Below are positions 51,063-64,000 of a stretch of DNA of 64,000 nucleotides, in pieces. The stretch comes from Wuchereria bancrofti (Eukaryota > Nematoda > Chromadorea > Rhabditida > Onchocercidae), in contig SSBO01000014.1 in NCBI GenBank assembly GCA_005281725.1, positions 1,711,292-1,775,291 of the forward strand, read 5' to 3'. Position numbers and translations under genes: made by a program. The notes beneath the pieces were generated by a model, which worked only from the letters and a program-made list of their open reading frames with translations, ran no database searches and was not told the DNA's origin. The first letter of the stretch is position 1. Each line of letters starts with the position of its first letter.

Positions 51063-54000
51063 TCAGATAATAGCTAATTGTTCAATACGTTGAATAGTGG
51101 AAGTGATTGGACGTCGTGAATCAGCAGGTCGAATTGAACGTCGTGTCAAACCGAAGAACGACTTTGGTGACAAATCTGAACTGGTGAAACGCCAACCAAC
51201 ATGCTGCCCACAGTGTGAGCATTCGTGAATAGTCCACTTGTAACTAAAATTTCACCTCACTTTTACCGCATTTATACACAAATTCCACCTTTTGTTCCAT
51301 ACAGTATGTTTCGTATTTTTTCCGGCTGATATAGCGCTTCAATGTGGAACATTTTACACTATGCCATCCTTTATCAGATCAGATTACGTAGTGCGGATAA
51401 ATTCATAATTTCAGTAATCCCTGACAACTAATTTTAACTGAAATTCATACTGAAAATATTATAGGCAAATTTCTAGCTATTGTAAAATGATACTTATCAT
51501 TCAAATTATCCCCTTTTCTTCATCAAGAAATGTTTCAATAACAAACCCCGGAAACCAAGAGCATTCGGCTGACGGTGTCCCACGTGCTAGCGTTGAAACT
51601 ACTTCTGATACAGTAAATAAATCATGTACATAACCACCTAAAAAATGCTTTGTGAATAAGACTTGGCAAACAATAAAGTATTAAAAAATATAGTAAAAGA
51701 TAAAAACAAAAGCTAAATTTTCAAAAAGCACAAGACAAGCTTTGTAGTGTTCTGTATCGCACAATTTCAACTTTTTTTGATAAAAAAAGCTTGTGAATAA
51801 AGAAGAAAAAAAATTATAACTGATTTTGCGGTATAGACAACAATACCGCCTAACAATTAACCGCATTACTGCAGCAACTTAAGTACCTACTTGGATTAAC
51901 GTAATGTGCACTGTTTCCATCCGTTGATACGCTAATCATTTGTGACATATTGCATAGCAGTGTGCCACAATTCTTGCAAACAATGACATCGATCTATAAG
52001 GAAGCCATAAGTCTGGTAGAACGTAATAGTGACAATCAACAACTGCTCAAAAAGGAAAAAAAAAGGATTACAATGCTAACTGCTTAATGTTCATTCCTAT
52101 TTAATGAAATTCGTTACTTTGCAAATCAATTCTTTAATAATCAAATTGGAAAAAAAAAACCTCAAACAGTAATGAATTTACTACTACAAAAACTTATTCC
52201 TTAAATATCAAGAAAAGAGAAATTTTATTCAGACGATTATATTTATACATTTTACAGCTAACACGAGAATTAGAAAACAAGCTCTCCATTAACCTCCCGG
52301 CCTCACTTTAACTTCATAAGTTTAATTCATTTCTAGACAAGCAGATTGAATCGGGAAGAAATGAAGGGATATTAAAGAGCCCGGAGAAAAAATAAGGTAG
52401 CATTATCCTTTCCTGAAGAAATTTTGTCGTTTTATCCCAAAAGTCGTATTTGTAAAACATCTACCAATTCTTCTTCCTTTATTCAAAATGTTACCAGCAT
52501 GGAAGGTACGACATTTTTCACAAACCTATTCCGATCAATAAGAATAGATATTTCATAATCTGCGAAGAAAATTTATTCTTGATTGTTATCTCAATTAATA
52601 GTTCATTGAAAAGACTTGGAAACAAAAAATGATTTACACGATTAATGATGCCATATTCATCCTTCAGTCTTCTATCCGTACACGGCTCATCCAGTAAGCG
52701 TAAGCGCATTTCCATATCAATTGGTAAATTTGCAGCTACCCAATAACTCAATGCCGTCGGTCCCTAAATTAAAAATACTGGAAGTCTTATTTGTCAAGAT
52801 TTCGATCCAATTAATTTTACCACAAAAATTCCACGAAAAATTACAGCAATAGTCAATGAATTTGAAAAGAATGTACCTGAGAAAGGACGCGTTTAACTTT
52901 TCCATATACATGCCAACCATAAAGCCACTTGGCAATTTCATCAATGTAATGTTTCTAAAAACCAAACTTTTCCATTACTTTTTTTCCAAAATTAACAAGT
53001 AACTGAAAAACTGTATGGATTATTACAAGTCGAAAACATGAGTAAGTGTATAATAAGAGAAAATATTACCGTCAATGATATCTTCAAGACGTGATATGAA
53101 TGTGATGTCATTGCCGCAAAATACCGTAAACTCTAAAGAAACTTTTGCTTTTAGCAAATGAAGAACTTGGATTGTTTCGTTATAATTGTTTTTATCTATA
53201 ATTGTATCGTTTTGCTAGAAGAATTAAAGATACCATATAATTCTGTCCCCAAAAAATGTTGAAAACAATTTTCTTTCCCCTCACTTCATTACCTCTTCAT
53301 TAGAATTGTGATTTTCATTTGATCTTCCTTAATTTATTACGCTACAGTAGCATTTTAGATTGAAAATTGCAGAATAACAGTGAAATACCTTTTTTAATTT
53401 GAATCATTTATCAAATTAGAATTATGCCGCTTTAGCTGGCTGGACTAAATTTATCACTTTTATTTAAAGAGGAAAGTCATACTTACTTTTTTAGGTCGCA
53501 TATTGGCAAATGAAGCAGGTATCAATACTTGGGAGAAAGCTGGTAATTCCTTTTCTTCCAGAACTCGCACCTCACCATATGGCATCCTGAAATATGAAAT
53601 ACTTGCAAATCTGATAATTCTAATGCTAAATGCAACCCAATTTTAAGACAATTAAGATGGCAAAAATACCCGTTAATGGCAGACCGTCGGGTAAGTATTC
53701 GGCATCGTTGACGGCCTACTGCTTGCACAGATATTCCACCGTCATTTTCTTGCAAGCTTTGAACCTAAATTGATAAATATATTTAAAATTTAAATATCAT
53801 TAAATTCAAATTCAATTACTTGACTAAAATATTTTTCGGTTGGAACCAAATTCCGCTTTTTGCTCGGAAACAATTTCTATGCAGAATAAATGAGTAAAAT
53901 GAACTAATAAGCTTCATTCGTATTCTGCAACCATCCTTAGTCAATATTTATCTGGAACTTATCAGAGATTAATCTGTCAGATCTTTCTACTATTTTCATT

Positions 54001-55049
54001 TTCAGTATTATATCAAGCCTGAATTAATGTTGCAATATCCGTATCAAAAGTATCCAATCTCGGTTTTAGTGCTATATATTCATTTTCTTGAGCTGCGTGT
54101 CGAAGCTGCGAAACAAGTAATGGATAGTCGGTATGGAATGGGAGCAGTTGGGTAGGTAACAAAACAATTGGCATTTCCAAGATCGACACTGTTATCACTC
54201 TCCCAGCATCTTCCATTTTGAAAGTATGTGGTAAATCATCATTTCCTACAATATCAACGAATACATAAATTATCTTAATGATAAAGAAATAATGAAGACA
54301 GCATTTTAATCGCTTTTGGTTAGAATTTTTAATGAAAGTAAACAATTCCATAACCCTAGTATCAAAGTCAAAAAACTAGCTAATTAGTCACAAACGACAG
54401 AAAAATATGAAGCTTAATTAATATCATCAATGGCATCACCACAAACAAGTCAAATATTTGAATTACAAATTAGTGTTAAAGCTACATAAATCAATCACAT
54501 CTCATATATGATGAGAAATATACAGATATCAAATTAGTTTCGCATTTTAATCAGCCAATACTGATACATTATCATCTAACGCTCAATCTTCTAATAGAAA
54601 TCGTTTTGTATAAACACAAATACGAAATTTCATGTTAACATGACTATTTGTCATTTTTATTTGTCATTTAACATCTTTTGTCAGTTCCCTAAAACAAGTT
54701 AACAATGTTGAAGTACCATCAGTCATTCTGTCAACTACTTGATAATTAAGCTGTTGCTTTCCAGCTTATTGGATTGATCGTTCAATGATTAAAAAACAAA
54801 GATTCCTAATACACAGAATCTGCTTTTCCTTCTTATTTAACATTTCACCATACCATTCTTATTTGCAAAATTAAATTCAAAAAGAATACCATTTAATCGT
54901 AAATACTGATGCGTTGGTGGTAATGTAACATCGAAAGGTCTCCGTTCTCTTTGATTATCTTCACTACTCTGTGTACTTTCTGATTCTGTGTCATCTTCAT
55001 GTATGCTATTATTTTCATCGTCAATATTCCGCAAGTTATTATAATTCAT
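51063..55049 (-). CDS. crbn: Cereblon, CRL4 E3 ligase substrate receptor
   Basis: Substrate receptor that docks on DDB1 in CUL4 ubiquitin ligases and binds C-terminal cyclic imides. Model of 10 exons: 54854-55049, 54019-54245, 53670-53764, 53487-53586, 53070-53132, 52877-52954, 52638-52763, 51891-51993, 51547-51637, 51063-51243, phases consistent, 419 aa (human 442). The acidic Ser/Glu-rich N-terminus leads into FDVTLPPTHQYL, then a Lon-type N-terminal domain (VQAVGRQRCRIL and others), a helical DDB1-binding part (ALSYWVAANLPIDMEMRLRL) and a C-terminal CULT domain from about residue 296. The zinc cysteines CKNC (301/304) and CSHC (368/371) are present. The imide cage SWFPGYKWTIHECSHCGQHV with the following GWRF gives Trp357, Trp363, Trp377 and Phe379, equal to human W380, W386, W400 and F402. 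Exon 2 ends in CAG before GCTTGA, so intron 2 appears to be GC-AG. The ATG directly follows a TTTCAG acceptor. Confidence 0.95.
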
Positions 55050-55711
55050 CTGAAATTCAATCCTTTCCTTTACTTTTTTCTTAAAAAAACAAATGCAGAA
55101 AAATAGTTCCTTGTTTAGTCATGCAAAATAATGATTTAAAATACTACATGGCAAGTCTGAATGAATTTTTAGATCAATAATAAAAAATAGAACTTGGTGA
55201 AAAACATTACATATATTAGTTATAACATATGATTCCACCATCTATTCCTTAATTTCACAAAAATTTTCCGTAAAACTTCCAGTATAGTAACACTAACAAT
55301 ATAACAAGAATTCAACTTGAAAAGGTGAATAAACTAATTTCTACAGTGGACAAACTAACCGGAAAACAAATTATAAATTCCCTAAGGACAGTGCATTTCA
55401 CAAAATGTTGCATGCAACAAGTACTCTTCAACTCGTAAAGCATTTGCCCGGGTACGCGGGTACAGGTGCAGATTTGGGGGTGGTAGTTTTTGCAATTTTA
55501 TGTGTTCTTAATTATTTTAAAGTTAGAGTGACAAGTTAGATGTTTAGTTATAAATTATAAATTTTGAAACAGACGAGGTATACTCACTATACTTCTACTC
55601 ATTTTTCATTCTTTTGAAGCTTCGTTTTACGGAGCCCATAACTTAGGGTCGAAGTTGGTATTTGCAGATCAAATGTTGGTGAATTAAAATAAGAAACATG
55701 GTTTTAGTGAA
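55050..55711. promoter_or_regulatory. Divergent intergenic region of cereblon and NUDT21
   Basis: 662 bp separate the two divergent start codons. A short GC-rich island (about 55447-55490), with CCCGGGTACGCGGGTA and an E-box-like CAGGTG, stands out in AT-rich sequence and may be a core promoter element. GGTTTTAG ending at 55707, four bases before the NUDT21 ATG, resembles a trans-splice acceptor. Confidence 0.5.
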
Positions 55712-57470
<1,759 letters not shown>

Positions 57471-58522
57471 AACTTTGAGTTTATTGTGCCTGACGTGAAG
57501 TACGAGGAAAAGAAGCTAACAAAATTTGGGAGAAGCTGGATGAATTTTTTCCTAAATGTTATATGTTTTTTTAGACTTATTTTTTGTTGAAAATCTTCGT
57601 TGTACATGTTTAGCTTTGGTGATGTAATCCAATTTAAATATTTTTTCTCGTTTTTTGAGATCTCCAGAAGACTTCAACAAATTCAGACTGTTAACATGTT
57701 TGTTTCTTATTAACATATTTGTTTATTTTCCAAAAAATGAATTATATTAAAGGTTGGCTATCCTCATATGCAACAAGAATCCTTCAAATTTGGAGTTTTT
57801 CTGATATTTATTAAAAGTGTATCTGATACATGGTAATGTAAGCTTACTCATACTTGCGCATATATACGTATGTACGCAAACTGGCAGTTAAATCAGCAAG
57901 AAAATCTTTCTTGTGTGAAATTATGCTACTTTCCAAGTATTAATAAACTTATTCAGTTTCTGTTGACGCAGTAGGGGTCTAATGGTAGAGGATATATCGA
58001 ATCGAAATTTAAAGGAGTGGAAAGGTCCTGCACTTTAGATTTCTTCTTTAATAAATTCTGAAAATTTGGAACTGAGCGTGAGACTGAATGAAATCTGAAT
58101 ATTTGGTCGACTTTTTGCTTGTCAGTTAAACTTTAGCATGAAGTTATACCGGATCTGTTGAAAGTTATAAGATAGTCAGATATTGGGAAGTGGCATATGC
58201 TGCAAAGTCGATGTTATCCTTTAGGCCCATTATACCGTGCAGTAAAGTTTTTTTGCACTGCTTTGCCAAGTTTAGATTTAAGTTAGTATCGCGGAGAGTT
58301 TCTCAAGTTTATTTTCGTGGAAAGTCTCGGCTTAATTATCAACCTTTTCTGTTCTTTAGTGTATTTATCATCATTTCAAGGCCGTGATTAGATAGTCGGA
58401 TAGCTTGAAATATTTGATAGGGTTGCATTAGCTATGTGACATCTATATTTGCCTATTTAAGAAGTGTTTATCTCATTCTTCTATCCGGAATACGAATGCA
58501 GTTATTATTGTTATAATCAACA
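57471..58522 (+). other. Interval between NUDT21 and RPA2
   Basis: 1.05 kb between genes on the same strand. No exon-like sequence is recognised. GAATGCAG ends at 58501, 21 bases before the RPA2 ATG, and could accept a spliced leader. A stop codon lies in frame upstream of that ATG inside the same exon. The distance is long for a nematode operon, so separate promoters are the simpler reading. Confidence 0.5.
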
Positions 58523-61500
58523 ATGGATTGTGATGTTGCTTCATATCATGTGGAATCGTTCGATTATTTGGCTGAAAAAGGAGTACATTTGGCTGCTTTA
58601 GATGTGCCGGCCGAAAAATTCCGACTTCCAACTGGAGAAGCTGTGGAACTACGTTATACCAGTGCCCAGCTTGGTTATCCAATGGTTGAAGTGAAACAGG
58701 TGCATTGTAATTTTGAATTCTTCGTGACTTCTGAGGTGCATCGCATTAGGATAGTACTAAGACGATACTGCTTAGAAATCGTTTTTGAGTTGTCGTTGAG
58801 TTTATTTTTATGAATTAATAAGCTCTTTAATAACATGTTGTTTTTAAGCGAATAGACTAAAAAGGATGATTTAAACTGCGAAACAATATGACAGGTTTGT
58901 CTCGGTTATGTAACAGTGATCAGTTAGAGAGAAGGTGAGAGTGAAGAAAGGAATTTTTGTGGTAATGAAATTCAATGAAATATTCCATTATCTTTTTCTT
59001 ACAGGGTTCTTCTGTGGTTGATTCGTTAAAGTTGTTTCCTTCAGAATGCAGACAGCGTGGCTTAACCTATAGGGGGCCATTAAAAGTAAGCGTAGAAATA
59101 CGCTTGAATGGCGTTAAGATGGATTTTTGTGAAGTTATTATTGGTGAGGTTGGTGGAAGCATTTTTTTTTTGAAAATTTACCATGTCGTAGTGCTTATTT
59201 TGATCACATTTTAAATCGTGTATTTTTCCTATTTATCAGTTTGTGTTCTGTCAGCTTTGTGAGTGACAATTAAATCTTTCATCTTCGGTTACACACCAAA
59301 ACATACTAAAATGGGAAGTGATTTAGCATTTTTAAATTTTCAATATACTTTAACAGAGAGTAGTCGGCTTAAACTTGTTGAACCGAATGTCAACAAATTC
59401 CGTTTTCTGTCAATAAAATATATTTTAGGTTCCCATAATGTTGAAATCAAACAGATGCCATTTGCGATGGTTGACAAGAGAACAGCTAGTAGCGCATGGT
59501 GAAGAAGGAACTGAAAAAGGCGGTTATTTTATATGTAAAGGGACTGAGAAGGTACAACATTTTCTTCTAAAAGAAAATTTTTTTAGACGTTATATTGGTT
59601 TCCATGGATTTCTGTTGAAGCTAGGTTTTGCTACGAAACTTTGGTATGGTAGTCAAATGTTATTTTAACTCTAGGAACATTAACTGTAGATGACAAATTA
59701 TAAAATATTATAAGTCAGTAAAAAGGCAGACTAAAATACAAGAAGGAGAAGAAATGATACATTATTGGCCTTATTCTATTAATTTTTATGCATTAATCAA
59801 CCAATCATTTTCTACTTTTTAGTAACATGATGATAGAGTTTTCTAATATCACCTATACCAAAAAAACGAGTTCGATGTTTTGATAGTTTGAAATCTCTAA
59901 ACAGTTTGGAATCTCTAAACCATTTCTTAATTTTAAATCGAATTTTCCAAATAAATAGGTGATACGTCTTTTGGTTGCAAATCGTCGCAATTATCCGATA
60001 GGAATAATAAGGCGTTCATTTCGTGAAAAAGGACCTTTATTTACGCAATATGGGATGATGATTCGATGTGTACGAGGAAATTATTCGGCTGTTATGATGA
60101 CGCTTCATTATCTCGAGAGTGGTACCATTGTTATTGCTTTGCAAGTAATCATCTTTTAGTTACTGAATTTAATGAACTCCTTTGATCATCTTTTTATGTG
60201 ATGGTAGTGTAGTTTGTGGTATTGTCCATGTATCATTTCTTGTTTTAGTACTGTACAGTGAATTCTTATCTGTAGTAATTAATGTGTAGTAACGAATGGG
60301 TTACTAAACGATCAAAAAAAAATAAAAATTGAGTAACAAAACATATTGCATTTTATTCATTTCAATAAATTTATTCATTAAGTTTGTCTGCCTTTATAAA
60401 TGGTCACTTAAAGGGTTGCTGAAGATTGATTGTCCATAAGAATTTTCTTCAAAATTATCTTGGAAATATTTAATTCAATGTATGTGATTTAATTTAGCGA
60501 ATCTACTTGAATTTTTTTGTTGTGTCCATTTGATTTCATTGAAAAATCGGAAATATTATTTCAGTATCGACGTGAATTATTTTATTTGCCATTTATGTAC
60601 GTCATCAAATCATTAACATCGATGAATGATCACTGTATCATGGAACATATGATCAGATGTCGACCTGGCGATCACTTTTGGAAAGGTAAAATATATTCGT
60701 AATTGACTCTCTTTATCATTACTTTATATTTATACGGTTAATATTTAGATTTTTATTTTTGAGCTTTACTGTAAATATGGAACTAGAATACTGTTTTTAG
60801 GATGCGTAACTGCAATGTTAGCATTATGCAACGATGATGGCGTAGTGAATCAAAAAACAGCACTCACTGCTATTGGTGGAAGGTTCCGAGTAGCCACTCA
60901 AGATCGTGTTGGTCCATGGGAAGTTTCTGAAGTAAGTGTAATATACATACTTCAGTAATTTTTTTTTTAACCCTGAATGCAATTTAAAGATTAAGAATGG
61001 TTCTGAATTCAAAAAAATTCAAGTTCTGAAGTGTGTTTCAGGATGTTGGTCGTTTCTTACTTCGCGTTTGTGTTGCAATACATCTGGATAACGATGAAGA
61101 TAAATTCTTTCTCCTATCGTATATGGCTCAGAAACTGATAGCTCTGGCGAAAGGTGAATGTGCTGCTGAATCACCTGATAATCCACAGTTTCAAGAAGCT
61201 GTAGTATCTGGTCATATACTTCTTTTGATTATACGAGAACGTTTGGAAAATATTTTGAGTATTGCGCGAAGGAAAATTGAACTTGAAGCAAAGCGCAAAG
61301 CAGAAAATTTCCTTTTATCGAGGTTTATGCCCACTTTGAAAATTGAGTTTTGAAACTTTTCTTCAGTAATTTATTCCAAGACGTATTGTTTGTAAAGTAA
61401 CTTGCTTATATGTTTTAGTCATGAGTTGATTCGTGCGATAGGCACGCAGCGATCAGGAGAAATAACGCGAGGTTTGGAGTATTTCATTGCTACCGGGAAT

Positions 61501-64000
61501 TTAATCACCAAGGGAGGCTTGACATTGCAGCAAAATAATGGATTTTCGGTGATTGCTGAAAGAATTAATCAACTTCGTTTTGTTTCTCATTTCCGGTATG
61601 ATTTTCTTTTCTGTCATTTCGTTGATTCAAAATTTGGCCTACACAGTCTTTGACTGTCAGATTCGTTACATCTACAAAAATGGATATCAGCTATACCCGC
61701 GAGCTTTCACAAGAAGCTTATGATGCTGGTATGAAGTTATATTTAATCTTTTTTCGACTTTTGCATTTGTTTGATAAAAATTATAAAAGTTTTCTTTCCT
61801 TGTTCAAACAGTAGTATTCATAAAAGTTCTATTGAGAAACTTTTTTGAAGTCTGTTAACTTTGTTTTAGAGCGATCCATCGAGGCGCATTTTTCATGGAA
61901 ATGCGTACCACAGATGTACGTAAATTACGTCCCGAAGCTTGGGGTTTCATATGTCCAGTGCATACTCCTGATGGTGCTCCATGTGGTTTATTGAATCACG
62001 TTACGGCAAGCGTACGCATTGTTACACATTATTCGAATACCAATGAACTGCCGAAGTTGCTTGGGGAGTTAGGGATGGTTGGTCATTCCGCCGTCACATT
62101 ACTGCCTGCAGAATCTGTACGTGTCTATTTATTTGAAATTTCAATTGCCGTTAGAAAATCAAAAATCGGGTAATAATCTAGAATTAGTATTTATAGAATT
62201 TCATAACATACTTAATATTTCTTGTGAGACAAATACTTGTACGGGAATTCAGTAATTGTGATATTCTCATTAAAACTGCTTCAAATTCACATAATAGTCC
62301 TCCCAACATAATTTTTTTTTTTTTTTTTTTTTGGAGGGGGATTCATTCTTTTTTTTTTCAGATGTATCCCGTTTTGGTTGATGGAAAATTTGTTGGTCAT
62401 ATCTCGCAATCACAGGCGTCACATATCGAACGACAATTACGTTTTTTGAAGGTATCAGATGATGCTCGCGTACCTTCTTGCGCTGAAATAATTCTAGTGC
62501 AAAAGTCTACTGATCCAATTAACATTTTGGTGCAATATCCTGGTCTGTATATTTTTACCGAACCTGCACGTCTCATACGACCAGTGAGATATCTTCCATC
62601 AAATCGAATTGAATTCATAGGTAAAATCTTTTATTCTTTTTTAACTGTTTTATTTCAAAAGCATGAAGTTGTTTTAGGATTTAAGTTAAAATTTTCAATA
62701 CTCTGTATTAACAAATTTGTATTTAATTAATGTCCAATTTAGAGTTATGTTAAAAATTAATCAACTTGGTTGGGAGATAATGAGCCAAAACTCTATGATT
62801 TTCAGTTACATCTGAAGGGGACTTGAGAAGTTGTAAAATATTGTGGAACTGGTAAAGTGTGTCTCTTAAATTAAGAAAGCATAAATTGAATGCTATATCT
62901 CAAATATGTTTGGTGGTTTTTTCAGTCTTATTCGAGTTTTCAGGAATGTTCGAGCAAGTATACTTATCAATTTGTATCGACCCAGAGGAGGCAGAGCCTA
63001 ATGTAACAATGCACCAAGAAATTCATCCTAGTTGTTTGTTTAGTTTTGCTGCTAACCTAATACCATTTCCTGATCATAATCAATCACCAAGGAATGTTTA
63101 TCAATGTCAAATGGGTAAGCAAACAATGGGAATACCTGTTCATGCATGGAATTATCGAGCCGACAATAAAATGTACCGCCTCCAGGTAATGTTATCCTGA
63201 ATACTGAACAAGACATGCAAATGATATGCGTGATAGCAGAAAATGAAATTGTGCATTTATAGAAGAAATCTGAGTGCTTACGAAATTATGTAAATACTTT
63301 GATATTACAGTCAAGACAAATAAACAAGGAAAAGAAAGACAGCATTTGTTGAAGAAATGTGAACTTTTATGGAGTTGCATTTTAAAGCAGTGTTTGTTTG
63401 TATAATTCAAGTAAATGTCTGTAAAAAATTCTGCTTGCATAGCTGTCGTTTTTAAGGAGCAAATAATTTTGGAATTTTGTTTTAAAAAAGGTGTTCATTT
63501 TTTTAGTTCCCTCAAGATCCTATCGTAAAACCAGACCCTTATGAGAAATATGGTATTGATGAGTATCCGTTGGGAACAAATGCATGCGTTGCAGTTATAT
63601 CATATACAGGTAATTTCAATTTTAAATTAGTAAGTGTTTAGTTCGAAAATAAAAAGGAATTATCTCGCTATTATCAGTACTTTTTATTTTCCAGGTTATG
63701 ATATGGAGGATGCCATGGTTATTAATAAAAGTTCCTATGAACGTGGTTTTGCTCATGGTAGTATTGTTAAAGTAGAAAGGTGCTTTGATCTTTTATAATT
63801 TTTCGACATAATGCTGGCTCGATGATTTTAACGTAATTTAAGAGATAGCAACTAACTAATTGTATTGTAAATTAGGAAACCTGTCATATTAACAGTTATG
63901 GTGGCATACTTAATCTGATGTGACAGTGAAAATGGCAATTATCGGTATGAATTTTAGATTTACGTGAGGCTAAATATACATAATTTCTTTATCTTGAAAA
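58523..64000 (+). CDS. rpoa-2: RNA polymerase I second-largest subunit RPA2 (POLR1B), 3' end outside window
   Basis: Beta-type catalytic subunit of nucleolar RNA polymerase I, which transcribes the rRNA precursor. Visible exons: 58523-58699, 59005-59148, 59429-59551, 59959-60144, 60565-60685, 60801-60931, 61042-61322, 61419-61595, 61870-62116, 62362-62620, 62944-63185, 63507-63609, 63695-63779, all in phase, giving 758 codons of roughly 1130. Family blocks are clear: [92 protein letters not shown] and [20 protein letters not shown]. The HTPDG-CGL, QCQMGKQ and GYDMEDA blocks separate RPA2 from the Pol II and III paralogues, together with [11 protein letters not shown]. Compared with human, about 35 N-terminal residues are missing before VESF. 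An in-frame stop with no AG after it precedes the ATG, so a longer N-terminus is unlikely. The zinc-binding C-terminus lies beyond the window. Confidence 0.96.
61661..61728 (+). other. Exon-like segment in RPA2 intron 8
   Basis: A 68-base segment follows GACTGTCAG and ends before GTATGA. It stays open in the frame handed over by exon 8 (reading [20 protein letters not shown]). Its length is not a multiple of three, and POLR1B homologues run directly from SHFR to the HRG block without an insert. It may be a cryptic or poison exon, or chance. Confidence 0.3.

Noticed and set aside
52444..52504. Exon-like segment in a cereblon intron with a zinc-knuckle-like VCEKCRTFH translation
   Set aside because: It is 61 bases long and would break the frame. 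The flanking exons already join perfectly to match human cereblon (IINR then the CKNC block).
57471..58522. NUDT21 and RPA2 as a trans-spliced operon
   Set aside because: They are on the same strand, but the gap is about 1 kb and nothing in the sequence shows co-transcription.

Overview
The window is eukaryotic nuclear DNA from a nematode, most likely a filarial worm (Onchocercidae). It is AT-rich, and its genes are split into many short exons with GT..AG introns. Several start codons sit a few bases after a T-rich AG acceptor of the kind used for spliced-leader trans-splicing. A complete macrophage migration inhibitory factor gene (mif-1) matches my memory of Brugia/Wuchereria MIF-1 almost residue for residue. 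I see no prokaryotic operon, CRISPR array, tRNA, rRNA or intact transposon. All gene models were built by hand from reading frame, splice sites, intron phase and remembered homologues; no search was run.

Layout. 1-1547: 5' flank with a CA microsatellite. 1561-22222 (+): polybromo (PBAF/SWI-SNF chromatin remodeller), 39 exons, about 1987 aa. 22223-26465: no gene recognised. 26466-27543 (-): mif-1, 3 exons, 115 aa, with a ~67-bp minisatellite upstream. 28.1-34.3 kb: long gene-poor interval, purine-biased in its middle. 34333-40547 (-): protein with three PWWP-like modules, 15 exons, 633 aa. 43745-47329 (-): SLC25A42-like mitochondrial carrier, 7 exons, 310 aa. 47508-49274 (+): DNAJB9/ERdj4-like ER co-chaperone, 4 exons, 209 aa; its start codon is 178 bp from that of the carrier, in divergent orientation. 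51063-55049 (-): cereblon, 10 exons, 419 aa. 55712-57470 (+): NUDT21/CFIm25, 6 exons, 235 aa, divergent from cereblon. 58523 to beyond the window end (+): second-largest subunit of RNA polymerase I (RPA2/POLR1B), 13 exons visible.

The genes do not form one pathway. Most are housekeeping functions: chromatin remodelling, a chromatin-type PWWP protein, rRNA transcription, mRNA 3'-end processing, ER protein folding, ubiquitin-ligase substrate reception and mitochondrial cofactor transport. mif-1 is the one gene with a known role at the host-parasite interface.

The points most worth a second look are: a cereblon with an intact thalidomide-type tryptophan cage but Ile at the position of human Val388, and a likely GC-AG intron; the unusual triple-PWWP protein; a minisatellite with heat-shock-element-like palindromes upstream of mif-1; a large insert and possible alternative exons in the BAH2 region of polybromo; two possible N-termini for the DNAJ protein; and several local duplications of exon ends.
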